Source: Proteus vulgaris
GTDB lineage: Bacteria; Pseudomonadota; Gammaproteobacteria; Enterobacterales; Enterobacteriaceae
Length of the DNA: 64,000 bases
Direction: 5' to 3'
NCBI RefSeq assembly: GCF_016239305.1
Contig: NZ_JAEHOQ010000006.1
Location: forward strand, 62,001 to 126,000
This document shows, one piece after another, positions 9,091-16,927 of the stretch. Made by a program: the position numbers and the translations under genes. Below the pieces are notes generated by a model. That model saw only the letters and a list, made by a program, of their open reading frames with translations, had not been told where the DNA came from and did not search any database. Within the stretch, counting starts at the first letter, position 1; every line of letters starts with the position of its first letter.

Positions 9091-9998
9091 AAAGGATCGT
9101 AAAACGATTGCACGCTGGGATGATTTTGCTTAAATAATTCCACTAAATAACTGACCACTGCGCCTTTTTTATCTTCACACCACGCTAATGAAAGTGGTGA
9201 ATTATGACGACGATTTTTCACTTCTTTGGCAATCAGTTGCCCACTATCAATAAGGGGTTTGCACAAACTTAATGGTAAAAATCCGATACCGACGCCTTTT
9301 AAATGACAGGCTAATTTTGTGTGTAAATCGGGTACACGAATTTCGTGTTGACCAGATAAACGCCATGCTGTGCGTTTAGAAAGATGGCGAGACGTATCTT
9401 CTACGTTAACAGCGGAATACATTCGCATTTGATCATCACTTAATACCCCACTGATATTGGCTAAGGGATGATTAGGTGCAACAACAAATTGCCATTGAAT
9501 TTCACCCATGGCGCAGATATTAATATTATTTTTAAGGGACTCATTCCCCGTAACGCCAATAGCAAAATGATAATCTTCGTTAATAAGCGCATCCCAAACC
9601 CCCATATAAACTTGGCGAGTAATATGAAATTGTGTTGAAGGAAAACGTTGATGAAGGCAAGCCAGCATACTGGCAACCGCTGTACGATCATAAAGAAGAT
9701 TATTAATGACAATATTCACTTGATGTTCGACACCAGCATTCATTTGTTGAAGCTCAACAGGCATCGATTCTAACCATACAATCCATTGGCGGCATTTTTC
9801 TAATAAGTATTCACCTGCTGGGGTTAATGTTACGGTTCTGGTTGTACGATTAAAAAGTTGAGTACCAATATTTTCTTCTAATGTTTTAATACGATAACTA
9901 ATGGCTGCGGATGTTTTATGTAGCACATCGGCTGCTTTGGTAAAACTTTGGCAATCAGCGACCTGTATAAAAGTACGGATCATTTCTTGGTCTAACAT
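9084..9998 (-). CDS. allS: AllS-like LysR-family activator
   Basis: The 304-residue protein has an N-terminal winged helix-turn-helix (about residues 1-60, FTKAADVLHKTSAAISYRIKTLEE) and a LysR effector domain. Stretches such as ESMPVELQQMN, QVNIVINNLLY, YMGVWD and GVGIGFLPLSLC closely follow E. coli AllS, the activator of the allantoin operon that ends in carbamate kinase. It lies convergent to the operon, not divergent as is common for LysR regulators. The nearby presence of allFGHK supports control of that operon. The effector could be allantoin in E. coli fashion or, since no allantoin enzymes are here, a later intermediate. Confidence 0.85.
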   Translation of the reverse strand: MLDQEMIRTFIQVADCQSFTKAADVLHKTSAAISYRIKTLEENIGTQLFNRTTRTVTLTPAGEYLLEKCRQWIVWLESMPVELQQMNAGVEHQVNIVINNLLYDRTAVASMLACLHQRFPSTQFHITRQVYMGVWDALINEDYHFAIGVTGNESLKNNINICAMGEIQWQFVVAPNHPLANISGVLSDDQMRMYSAVNVEDTSRHLSKRTAWRLSGQHEIRVPDLHTKLACHLKGVGIGFLPLSLCKPLIDSGQLIAKEVKNRRHNSPLSLAWCEDKKGAVVSYLVELFKQNHPSVQSFYDPLN

Positions 9999-10376
9999 AT
10001 TTTTTATCCTGGTAATAAGAGAAGCAAAATTTCAGCAGATAATGCTGAACTAAAAAAAAGCAAACAGAGCAAAGCTTACCTATTTTTTCTAAGGTCTATA
10101 CTGCAAAGTAAGACAACTTCTTATCGTGTTAATGGATGTTATTATTATTGGCTTGGTATTGTGTGCCATATGAAGTTTTGATTATTTATAGATAAGCGAT
10201 AAAGCATACTAACAAAAATTTCACCGGATGATGGGCGCAAATAAGAATATCTATATTCCATTTGTGTGATTGCTTTCACGTTTCACTCATCCTTTTACCG
10301 ATGAAGTTAAGATATCAGTAAAAGGTGGTGAAAGTTAGGATAAAAAATCCTTCAATATAAGATGTAAAAAAAGAGA
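9999..10376. other. Gap between allS and CPBP gene
   Basis: No gene is visible in these 378 bases. They contain the allS promoter region, a CRP-like dyad at 10265-10280 and a hairpin with arms CCTTTTAC (10291-10298) and GTAAAAGG (10318-10325) that may end transcription of the CPBP gene. Confidence 0.5.
10265..10280. promoter_or_regulatory. CRP-like site upstream of allS
   Basis: TGTGA-TTGCTT-TCACG resembles the CRP dyad. It is about 270 bp upstream of the allS start, rather far for direct activation. Confidence 0.3.
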
Positions 10377-11252
10377 TCAGGCCATTTTAAATGGGTAAGT
10401 AAAAAAGAGCAGATGAGTCAAATTAAGCGCAAAATGAAATGCTGTTGAAACCCAAAGCCGACCACTCCACATCCAAGCCAAACCATAAATAATTCCTGCC
10501 AACGATGCAAAAATAACCAACAATATTCCTCCTGCAATGTGCGCAAAGCCAAAAATTATAGCCGCAATTAATAGCGCAACATAAGGAGGAAGGTAACGTG
10601 ATAAGGTTTGTTGAATAACACCTCTAAATAAAGCTTCTTCAGCAAGAGAGACAAAAAAGAGGTTCGCAAGAATAAATGCAGGTAACCAGTGTGGTAAATG
10701 AAGCTCAATGGCTAATCCCCCTAATTTTACGGCAATGAGTAATAATGCTGGAATAGCAATAATTAACATTATCCATTGTAATTTATTCACTTTTTTTAAT
10801 GGGGTACAGATAAAGAGAGTGGGAATAAAAATGAGAAAAATAAAGGGTATCAATGCTTTATCCGCATTGAAATAAAACGAAAAAGGGACGCTTTTTATTC
10901 CTATAGAGGTATGTGAAAGGTAACGTAAATTGTTAAAGCCAGGAATAAGATGAAAGGCTAAGCCGCTGGCAATGATAATAAGAGCAAGAATGATAATTGC
11001 CCGAAGCAGTGGTTGTGTTTTATAGCGGGAATAAGCAAAAGTTAATAACAGAATACTAAAGATAATCGGCAAGGTTTGCCATGTAATAATACCTGTTATA
11101 AATGCGCTAAGTGCTGTGACTGCAAGTGTAATAAGTGCAAGTATGCGATTAAAACCCAAAAATAATAAAGACGCCGCGAGAAGTAACCAAGTGATCATAA
11201 TTATAGATATTTTAGAATGAAAAGGGGCGCTAGGGTAAAAGATAGCTGGCAC
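10377..11252 (-). CDS. CPBP family intramembrane glutamic endopeptidase
   Basis: The 291-residue protein is highly hydrophobic with about eight membrane segments. The C-terminal half holds the CPBP (Abi/CAAX protease) signature EEALFRG, then FGFAHIAGG and FHFALNL, whose Glu and His residues are catalytic. Such proteases sit in the inner membrane and cut within membranes; bacterial substrates are mostly unknown. An internal start at the MITWLLL methionine (about residue 19) is possible because the first 18 residues are polar and the rest begins a membrane helix. No bacteriocin or prenylation genes adjoin it. Confidence 0.87.
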   Translation of the reverse strand: MPAIFYPSAPFHSKISIIMITWLLLAASLLFLGFNRILALITLAVTALSAFITGIITWQTLPIIFSILLLTFAYSRYKTQPLLRAIIILALIIIASGLAFHLIPGFNNLRYLSHTSIGIKSVPFSFYFNADKALIPFIFLIFIPTLFICTPLKKVNKLQWIMLIIAIPALLLIAVKLGGLAIELHLPHWLPAFILANLFFVSLAEEALFRGVIQQTLSRYLPPYVALLIAAIIFGFAHIAGGILLVIFASLAGIIYGLAWMWSGRLWVSTAFHFALNLTHLLFFTYPFKMA

Positions 11253-11446
11253 TTAGGCTATCATAATGAATAAAAAATACAGAAATCAGACCTCTTGATT
11301 AAGAATATTATTAACTAATAGTTTGATTTTTTTTATAAAAATCATAATATTTACTTTTGGTCTAAAATTAAAACAATTGTTTAATTATTATGTTGATAAT
11401 CAATATCTGATATTAAATTAGTATGAATAATAAGATAAAAGCGAAT

Positions 11447-11486
11447 ATATAAACATGCCGATAATATGGGATATCGGCATGTTTGT
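11447..11486 (-). terminator. Terminator of the ynb-like phospholipid operon
   Basis: A perfect 13-bp stem (AAACATGCCGATA at 11451-11463 with its complement at 11472-11484) lies about 40 bp past the stop of the last operon gene, followed on the minus strand by ATATATT. Confidence 0.75.
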
Positions 11487-11524
11487 TGTCTTGAGTTCGC
11501 TTATTTTTCTAAATAGCGTAAAAA

Positions 11525-12460
11525 CTAAACATAAAAATAGCGAATAACATGAAAGAAAATAGGGGCAGCAAAACAGAGTGAGTCCATTCTATCCATCATG
11601 CCACCATGGCCTTCTATCATTGTGCCAAAATCTTTTACGCCACTGTCTCTTTTTATTGCTGACATACATAAACCACCGGCAAAACCAGCCAATGTAATGA
11701 CTAAAGAGAGTAAAAAGGCTGCCCACCATGAAAAAGGTGTTGCCCACCACAACATCATACCGATAAGGCTGGCGGAAATAATGCCACCAAAAAAACCTTC
11801 GACTGTTTTATTGGGGCTTAATTTAGGCACGATAGGATGTTTGCCAAATAATTTACCAAAGACATATTGGAGTACGTCAGAAACTTGTACCACAATCATT
11901 AAAAAGAGCAGTAAGTTGATATTACGACCTTCAAAACCTTCAATTGGTAACATTAATAGTGCAGGAGCGTAACTTAGGCAATAAATGGCTATCATCACAC
12001 TCCATTGCACTTTTGCCATACGTTCTAAGAAATGGCGGGTATCACCTGAAAGTGCCATGCGCGTTGGGATTAATAAAAAGGCGTAAACAGGAATAAATAC
12101 TGCCATTAAATTATACCACTGCACCCCAACGAGAATGTATTGGATAGGCAAGATCACGAAGAAACACCAAAATAATGCTTCATGATCGCCTCGATGTGTT
12201 GGGGTTAATGTAATGAGTTCACGAAGAGCAAGCCATGAAATAATGGTAAATAGTACGACAGAGCCAATTGCGCCAACACCGATTGCAACGCCTGCAATAA
12301 TGCACATTACCCACCAAGCATTGATCCTTGAGTTAAGGTTAGTAATTGTTGATGTGGGGCCTTTAATTGCCGCAAGAATAGCGCCAATAACGCTGGCAAT
12401 AATTAAGAAAGAGAAGAGTCCGATAAATATCCAGAGGACTTCATTATTAATACGTTCCAT
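11525..12460 (-). CDS. YnbB-like CDP-diglyceride synthase (CdsA family)
   Basis: The 311-residue membrane protein has about eight hydrophobic helices and the full C-terminal CdsA signature SAIKRDSGVKDFG...GHGGMMDRMD. CdsA enzymes make CDP-diacylglycerol from phosphatidic acid and CTP in the inner membrane. Phrases such as VPKLSPNKTVEGFFGG and IRYFYV at the end match E. coli YnbB, a CdsA paralogue, better than the essential CdsA. Its start overlaps the end of the PlsC-like gene by 14 bp, so it is translated from the same transcript. Together with its neighbours it could make a phospholipid from acyl donor to finished head group. Confidence 0.85.
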   Translation of the reverse strand: MERINNEVLWIFIGLFSFLIIASVIGAILAAIKGPTSTITNLNSRINAWWVMCIIAGVAIGVGAIGSVVLFTIISWLALRELITLTPTHRGDHEALFWCFFVILPIQYILVGVQWYNLMAVFIPVYAFLLIPTRMALSGDTRHFLERMAKVQWSVMIAIYCLSYAPALLMLPIEGFEGRNINLLLFLMIVVQVSDVLQYVFGKLFGKHPIVPKLSPNKTVEGFFGGIISASLIGMMLWWATPFSWWAAFLLSLVITLAGFAGGLCMSAIKRDSGVKDFGTMIEGHGGMMDRMDSLCFAAPIFFHVIRYFYV

Positions 12461-13169
12461 TGTGTAACTCCTCTAACGCGCTTTTGGCTCTGATCAGAAA
12501 TTCTTGTTTACTTTCATTATCATGCGTAGGCACTATGGGAGCACCAAAAATTGCACTACAAATAACGGGAACAACTAAACGGGAGCCTTTAGGGAGTACC
12601 CGATTTAAGTTTTCAAGATAAATAGGAACTAATTGAACATTCGGATTTTTACGAGAAAGATGCCAAAGACCTGCTTTAAAATCCTGAATAGATTCACCAT
12701 TGCCTCGTGTTCCTTCAGGGAAAATAATTAAGGATTCACCTTGGTCTAAAATATTTTGCATGATAGCCAGCGCATTCACTTTATTCGATGTTGATGATGC
12801 AGTTTCGTCCGTTGATTGTTCCGTTATCTTTTCGCATTGGTTACTTTCTTCAGCAATATTCATTTTAGTAGCATGGCGAGGAATAAGAATTGCCCTAAAA
12901 ATACGGCGAGACAAATAGCGACGTAGGCGATTTTTATTCCAGTAATCTTCAGCAGCAACTGGATGTACATAAGGACGAATATCAGGCGCAAGGCAAGACC
13001 AAATGACTAAACCATCAAGATGGCTAGAGTGGTTAGCGTAATAAATACAAGGTGTATCTTTCGCTATCGGAGACGTTTGTTTTGCACGAATTCCCGTTAG
13101 GAAACGGCAGATAGAGACTAATACGGATGACACCACTTTTGCATCTAAAGCAAGTTTTCCATTTTTCAT
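12447..13169 (-). CDS. PlsC-like 1-acylglycerol-3-phosphate acyltransferase
   Basis: The 240-residue protein has the acyltransferase HX4D motif as NHSSHLDG (His47, Asp52) and the FPEGTRG block III. It would transfer a second acyl chain to lysophosphatidic acid. Between the two motifs (about residues 100-130) there is a polar Ser/Thr/Glu-rich insertion that I do not expect in ordinary PlsC. It is the middle gene of the operon, 3 bp after the CDP-alcohol transferase gene and overlapping the CdsA-like gene by 14 bp. The E. coli ynb operon has a hydrolase (ynbC) rather than an acyltransferase, so this operon is a variant. Confidence 0.85.
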   Translation of the reverse strand: MKNGKLALDAKVVSSVLVSICRFLTGIRAKQTSPIAKDTPCIYYANHSSHLDGLVIWSCLAPDIRPYVHPVAAEDYWNKNRLRRYLSRRIFRAILIPRHATKMNIAEESNQCEKITEQSTDETASSTSNKVNALAIMQNILDQGESLIIFPEGTRGNGESIQDFKAGLWHLSRKNPNVQLVPIYLENLNRVLPKGSRLVVPVICSAIFGAPIVPTHDNESKQEFLIRAKSALEELHNGTY

Positions 13170-13172
13170 TAA

Positions 13173-13835
13173 TCAGACACCTTGTGCTAAATCCCGTAAA
13201 ATTCGACGGGTTCTGAAAATTGTGGTTAGTGTTGAACCTAAAATAATAATCCATAATGCGATAAAAAAGAGCCACATACCCCAAAGGTTCGGAATAAAAG
13301 CAGCAATAACAGCAATTGAAGTGAGCAAAGCCATTCTATGTTGTTTAGCCATAGGACCAGTAAAGTGTTGTTCTAATCCACAGCTCCCGCCTAACACACG
13401 GACATAAGCAGTCATTACCGCAAAAAAAGCACCCACCCAACCTAAAGTAATAGCCATTGAAAAGTTGCAGGATAACCCATAACCCACACCTAAAATGATC
13501 AGCGTATCTGCAATTCTGTCTGGTAATTCATTATAAACAGCTCCAACAGGGCTTTTCATTCCGCCTTCAACAGCAACCATACCATCTAATAAGTTACAAA
13601 TAAGACGACCTTGGATCATTAATGCACCAAGGATCAATAAGAACGAGCGTAATAGTCCATCAGAATAATAAAGGGCAAAAAAGAGTGATAGGCCAGCAAG
13701 CAATGCAAATACGATGCTAAACACTGAAATACCGTTGGGCGTAGCTCCTTTTTGCTGTAAGTAGCGACTTGATTTTGTTGCCCAGTTTGTTTGTCTTGCT
13801 TTTATAGGACGGCGATTTTTATCTTGGTTATTCAT
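13173..13835 (-). CDS. YnbA-like CDP-alcohol phosphatidyltransferase with altered motif
   Basis: The 220-residue protein has about six membrane helices and a recognisable but altered CDP-alcohol phosphatidyltransferase motif. The usual pattern D-x2-DG-x2-AR-x8-G-x3-D-x3-D reads here as Asn81, Asp84-Gly85, Ala88-Val89, Gly98, Asn102 and Asp106. Two of the four acidic residues are Asn and the Arg is Val. As recalled, E. coli YnbA has the same two Asn but keeps AR. The acidic residues normally bind the divalent metals, so activity may be changed or lost, or the acceptor may be unusual. It is the first gene of the operon. Confidence 0.8.
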   Translation of the reverse strand: MNNQDKNRRPIKARQTNWATKSSRYLQQKGATPNGISVFSIVFALLAGLSLFFALYYSDGLLRSFLLILGALMIQGRLICNLLDGMVAVEGGMKSPVGAVYNELPDRIADTLIILGVGYGLSCNFSMAITLGWVGAFFAVMTAYVRVLGGSCGLEQHFTGPMAKQHRMALLTSIAVIAAFIPNLWGMWLFFIALWIIILGSTLTTIFRTRRILRDLAQGV

Positions 13836-14782
13836 TTTTCTTTGTAAACAAGCGAGTTAGGAGGGGAATAGCATAAGGCTATTTGGTCAAAGTGAGAATA
13901 AGAATAAACGTATAAGTTTATCTTATATTTTTAAAGTGCACATTTATTCTACCTTTTAATACTCAAATTAAGACTATAAATAAATTATCAATAAATATTT
14001 ATTTTTCTAGGGGTTAATACCTATTTGATGATAGTGAATTATACTTACTTAATGTGATCATTTAATGATTGTCTTTATTGGACTGTTATTAAGTAAAAAT
14101 CATAATTAATGTATTACATTAATTAAACTATAAAGAGAATAAATTTCTTAAGTAAAAGGGAGTATAAAGGATAATACTTATTATTCCTTCTTATTTTACG
14201 ACTAAATTTAAGGCAATTTAAATACGTTAATTAGAATATTCTTATTAAGAAAATTTCGCTTAAATTGAAAATAAAATCGCATAAATAATCTCTAAATGAA
14301 CATAAAAAAAAGAGACTAGGATCCATTTAGTATTATTTTTTAATCATTATTAATTTCCATCGTGAAATAAGAATAAAGAACAATGGAAAGTTTAAATGAG
14401 AATATTCATATTTATAAAAAGTAAAAAATGATTTATATCAAATGAAATGCTTCATCTATTCTTATATTGCTATTGTTAATAAAAAATAGTCATTATAGTT
14501 ATTAATAATAGCGATTATGAAAATAAAATATACGAGTGCTTTAAATCGAAATTAAACGAACCATAATGAAAGGGTGGCATCAAAATAAGTTGCCGCCCCT
14601 TCTATCGTAGAATGGAGTCTAACGTATTAATTATTCCCATATTAGGTGCAAATCATCCAAAATAGAATGTTTTAGAAGTATAGCTTTCTCTCATTAATAA
14701 AAGATAATGAAAATTAAACAGGTCATATCGTTATATCTTTAGATAATACAACCTATTGATAAATAAAAATCACATAAGGAAC
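13836..14782. other. 947-bp AT-rich gap without genes
   Basis: By eye this is among the most AT-rich stretches of the window, a likely H-NS target. It holds the ynb-like operon promoter region, one GC-rich hairpin at 14569-14600, and otherwise short A/T runs. No ORF with a convincing ribosome site was seen. Confidence 0.55.
14569..14600. other. Isolated GC-rich hairpin
   Basis: AAGGGTGGCA and TGCCGCCCCTT can pair (with a small bulge) around an 11-nt loop. No T-run follows on either strand. It stands out against the AT-rich surroundings, and its role is unknown. Confidence 0.35.
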
Positions 14783-15418
14783 TTAGTTTATTCTCAAGTC
14801 ATATTTCTTAAAGAAATCATACTCTTGAACTAATTGTGGTAGTGATCTTATTTTCAATTTTGTATACATGTTTGAGCGATGTACTTCAACTGTACGAGGT
14901 GATAGCGAAAGTTTTTCTGCCGCTTCTTTGCTCGTATTTCCTTCAAGGATCATTTCCATAACTTCTTTTTCTCTATTTGATAACTTACCAAACTTATCTT
15001 TTAAAGATATATATGTTCGGAACTGCTCAACTTCACTTTCATAATGAAGGAATGATTCTGAGACAATATTAAGAAGTTCATTTACATTTAAAGGGCGAGT
15101 TAAATATTCAAAAGCGCCTGATTTAAATGCACTACGACAACTCTCAATAGAACTATCCCCAGAAATAATAATAATCGGGATGATATTTTTCAATTTATTG
15201 AGTTCTTTAATCAGTACAATTGATGGTGCTGCACTGCTTTTTGTATTAATGATGATGCACTCTTTATGCGCTCCTTTTGTTGAAGAAAAATAGTATTTCA
15301 AGAAAGCCTGTTCATTTGAATAGGTTTTCACATTAGCGGCTAAAGAAGAAAGAACAGCTTTAAGTTGAACTTTTGTACTGTCATCTTCAAATGTGATTAA
15401 GTGGATTATTGATTCCAT
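14783..15418 (-). CDS. Orphan FixJ/LuxR-type regulator with degenerate receiver
   Basis: The 211-residue protein has a receiver-like N-terminal domain (about 1-125) and a LuxR-type helix-turn-helix (about 144-205, LSNREKEVMEMILEG...SPRTVEVHRSNM). The acidic pocket (Glu11-Asp12-Asp13) is present, but the expected phosphoacceptor Asp at the end of strand 3 reads Asn58 (CIIINTK), and the conserved Lys before Pro reads Arg108 (LTRPL). It is therefore probably not controlled by ordinary phosphorylation. No histidine kinase gene is adjacent. Long AT-rich gaps lie on both sides. The targets are unknown. Confidence 0.8.
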   Translation of the reverse strand: MESIIHLITFEDDSTKVQLKAVLSSLAANVKTYSNEQAFLKYYFSSTKGAHKECIIINTKSSAAPSIVLIKELNKLKNIIPIIIISGDSSIESCRSAFKSGAFEYLTRPLNVNELLNIVSESFLHYESEVEQFRTYISLKDKFGKLSNREKEVMEMILEGNTSKEAAEKLSLSPRTVEVHRSNMYTKLKIRSLPQLVQEYDFFKKYDLRIN

Positions 15419-15884
15419 ATGTTGCTCCTGGTTTTACTCTGCTCTTTCACTAAAAGTGAATGAGTAACGAAATTTGACTAATTTATAAGTTTTTTATGTA
15501 GGGTAACATTCACGTAACGGAGCCATATTCAGAATATATCAAATTAAAAATGATTAATACTTCTGTATTATATTATAGATAAAATATCAGAACTTTGTTT
15601 TGTTTCAATATTTGTATTTTATAGACAAGAATAATTTATTTCTATAATGGATGTTCGGATAACTATTATTAATTGTAACTAAGTTTTTTACCTTAAGTGA
15701 TTTTAACTATATTAAACGCATTCAATAAGTAAAAAAATAATATATTTAGGTGCCTATTAGCGAGAAAATTAATAGTTGTATTTAGTTACAATGAAATTCC
15801 CTTTGTGGCTTTTTGACTTTACTTCTTGTAAAATAGCACTTTATTTATACCTATTCCTTTTAATAAACCAATCGAGCCAATACT
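15419..15884. other. AT-rich divergent gap before the lacI-family gene
   Basis: These 466 bases separate the divergent LuxR-type and LacI-type genes and must carry both promoters. No gene, repeat or clear operator was identified. Confidence 0.5.
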
Positions 15885-16880
15885 ATGGCGTCACTGAAAG
15901 ATGTAGCTCGACTTGCATCCGTTTCTTTGATGACAGTCTCAAGAGCGATTAATAACCCTGAGTTATTAAAACCAGAAACACTGAAACAAGTCCAAAGTGC
16001 TATTGATCAACTTAACTATGTTCCAGATTATTCTGCACGGAAAATTCGTGGTCAAGGAACCAAAGTTTCCTCAATTGGCGTTTTAGCAATTGATACCGCA
16101 ACGACACCATTTTCTGTTGAAATGATTTTATCTATTGAACAAACAGCAAGAGAATTTGGATGGAGTTCATTTGTGGTCAATTTGACTGCGCAAGATTGTT
16201 ATGAAAATGCTATTTGGCAACTTTTAGCCCAGCGTCCAGACGGTATTATCTACACGACAATGGGATTACGTGAAATTTCCGTGCATGAAAAATTATATGA
16301 TAAGAATCTTGTGTTAGCGAACTGCTTGGATAAGGCACACTCTTTTCCAACTTATATTCCAGATGATTATCATGGACAATATTATGCAATGAAGAAAGTC
16401 ATTGAAAAGGGATATCGTCATCCTTTGTGCTTCTATATACCTGAAGAATCAGTTGCGGGGCCTATTCGCCGTAAAGCGGTTGAAGATGCTTGGCAAGAAG
16501 CAGGGCTACCATTAGCGCATTTACGCCAATATACGATGATGTTTGGTGATGAGCATTACCGTGATGTGATTGAAATATTGAAAAAGCATTGCACTCATCA
16601 AAAAGCAGATTTTGATATTCTGATTTGTGGTAATGACCGTATTGCTTTTTTAGCTTATCAAGTCTTGTTGTCTATGGGATTGCGTATTCCAGATCAGGTT
16701 GCTGTTTTAGGATATGACAATATGATTGGTACAGGCGATCTATTTTATCCGCCATTAACAACGGTTCAACTACCTCATTATGAATTAGGTAAAGAAGCAA
16801 CATTACATATTATTCAAGAAAGAAATCATCAAAATACGGTACACGTGCCTTGCCAATTAGTTGAACGTGAGTCGTTATAA
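15885..16880 (+). CDS. scrR: LacI-family repressor of sucrose/fructoside genes
   Basis: The 331-residue protein starts with a LacI helix-turn-helix (MASLKDVARLASVSLMTVSRAINN) followed by a periplasmic-binding-protein-like sugar domain. Its length and its place beside a GH32 hydrolase and a fructokinase suggest the sucrose repressor role of ScrR/CscR, with a fructose derivative as inducer. Two CG-centred dyads between the divergent hydrolase and kinase genes are its probable operators. It converges with the hydrolase gene and its stop codon lies inside a terminator hairpin. The exact sugar is uncertain, since no transporter is present. Confidence 0.78.
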   Translation: MASLKDVARLASVSLMTVSRAINNPELLKPETLKQVQSAIDQLNYVPDYSARKIRGQGTKVSSIGVLAIDTATTPFSVEMILSIEQTAREFGWSSFVVNLTAQDCYENAIWQLLAQRPDGIIYTTMGLREISVHEKLYDKNLVLANCLDKAHSFPTYIPDDYHGQYYAMKKVIEKGYRHPLCFYIPEESVAGPIRRKAVEDAWQEAGLPLAHLRQYTMMFGDEHYRDVIEILKKHCTHQKADFDILICGNDRIAFLAYQVLLSMGLRIPDQVAVLGYDNMIGTGDLFYPPLTTVQLPHYELGKEATLHIIQERNHQNTVHVPCQLVERESL

Positions 16881-16893
16881 GGACTCACGTTTT
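16864..16893. terminator. Terminator overlapping the scrR-like stop codon
   Basis: AACGTGAGTC (16864-16873) and GACTCACGTT (16882-16891) form a perfect 10-bp stem; the TAA stop is in the 8-nt loop. TTT follows on the plus strand. It may also serve the convergent hydrolase gene. Confidence 0.65.
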
Positions 16894-16927
16894 ACCATCA
16901 TCAAAATAGAATGAATGGTTTTAAAAA

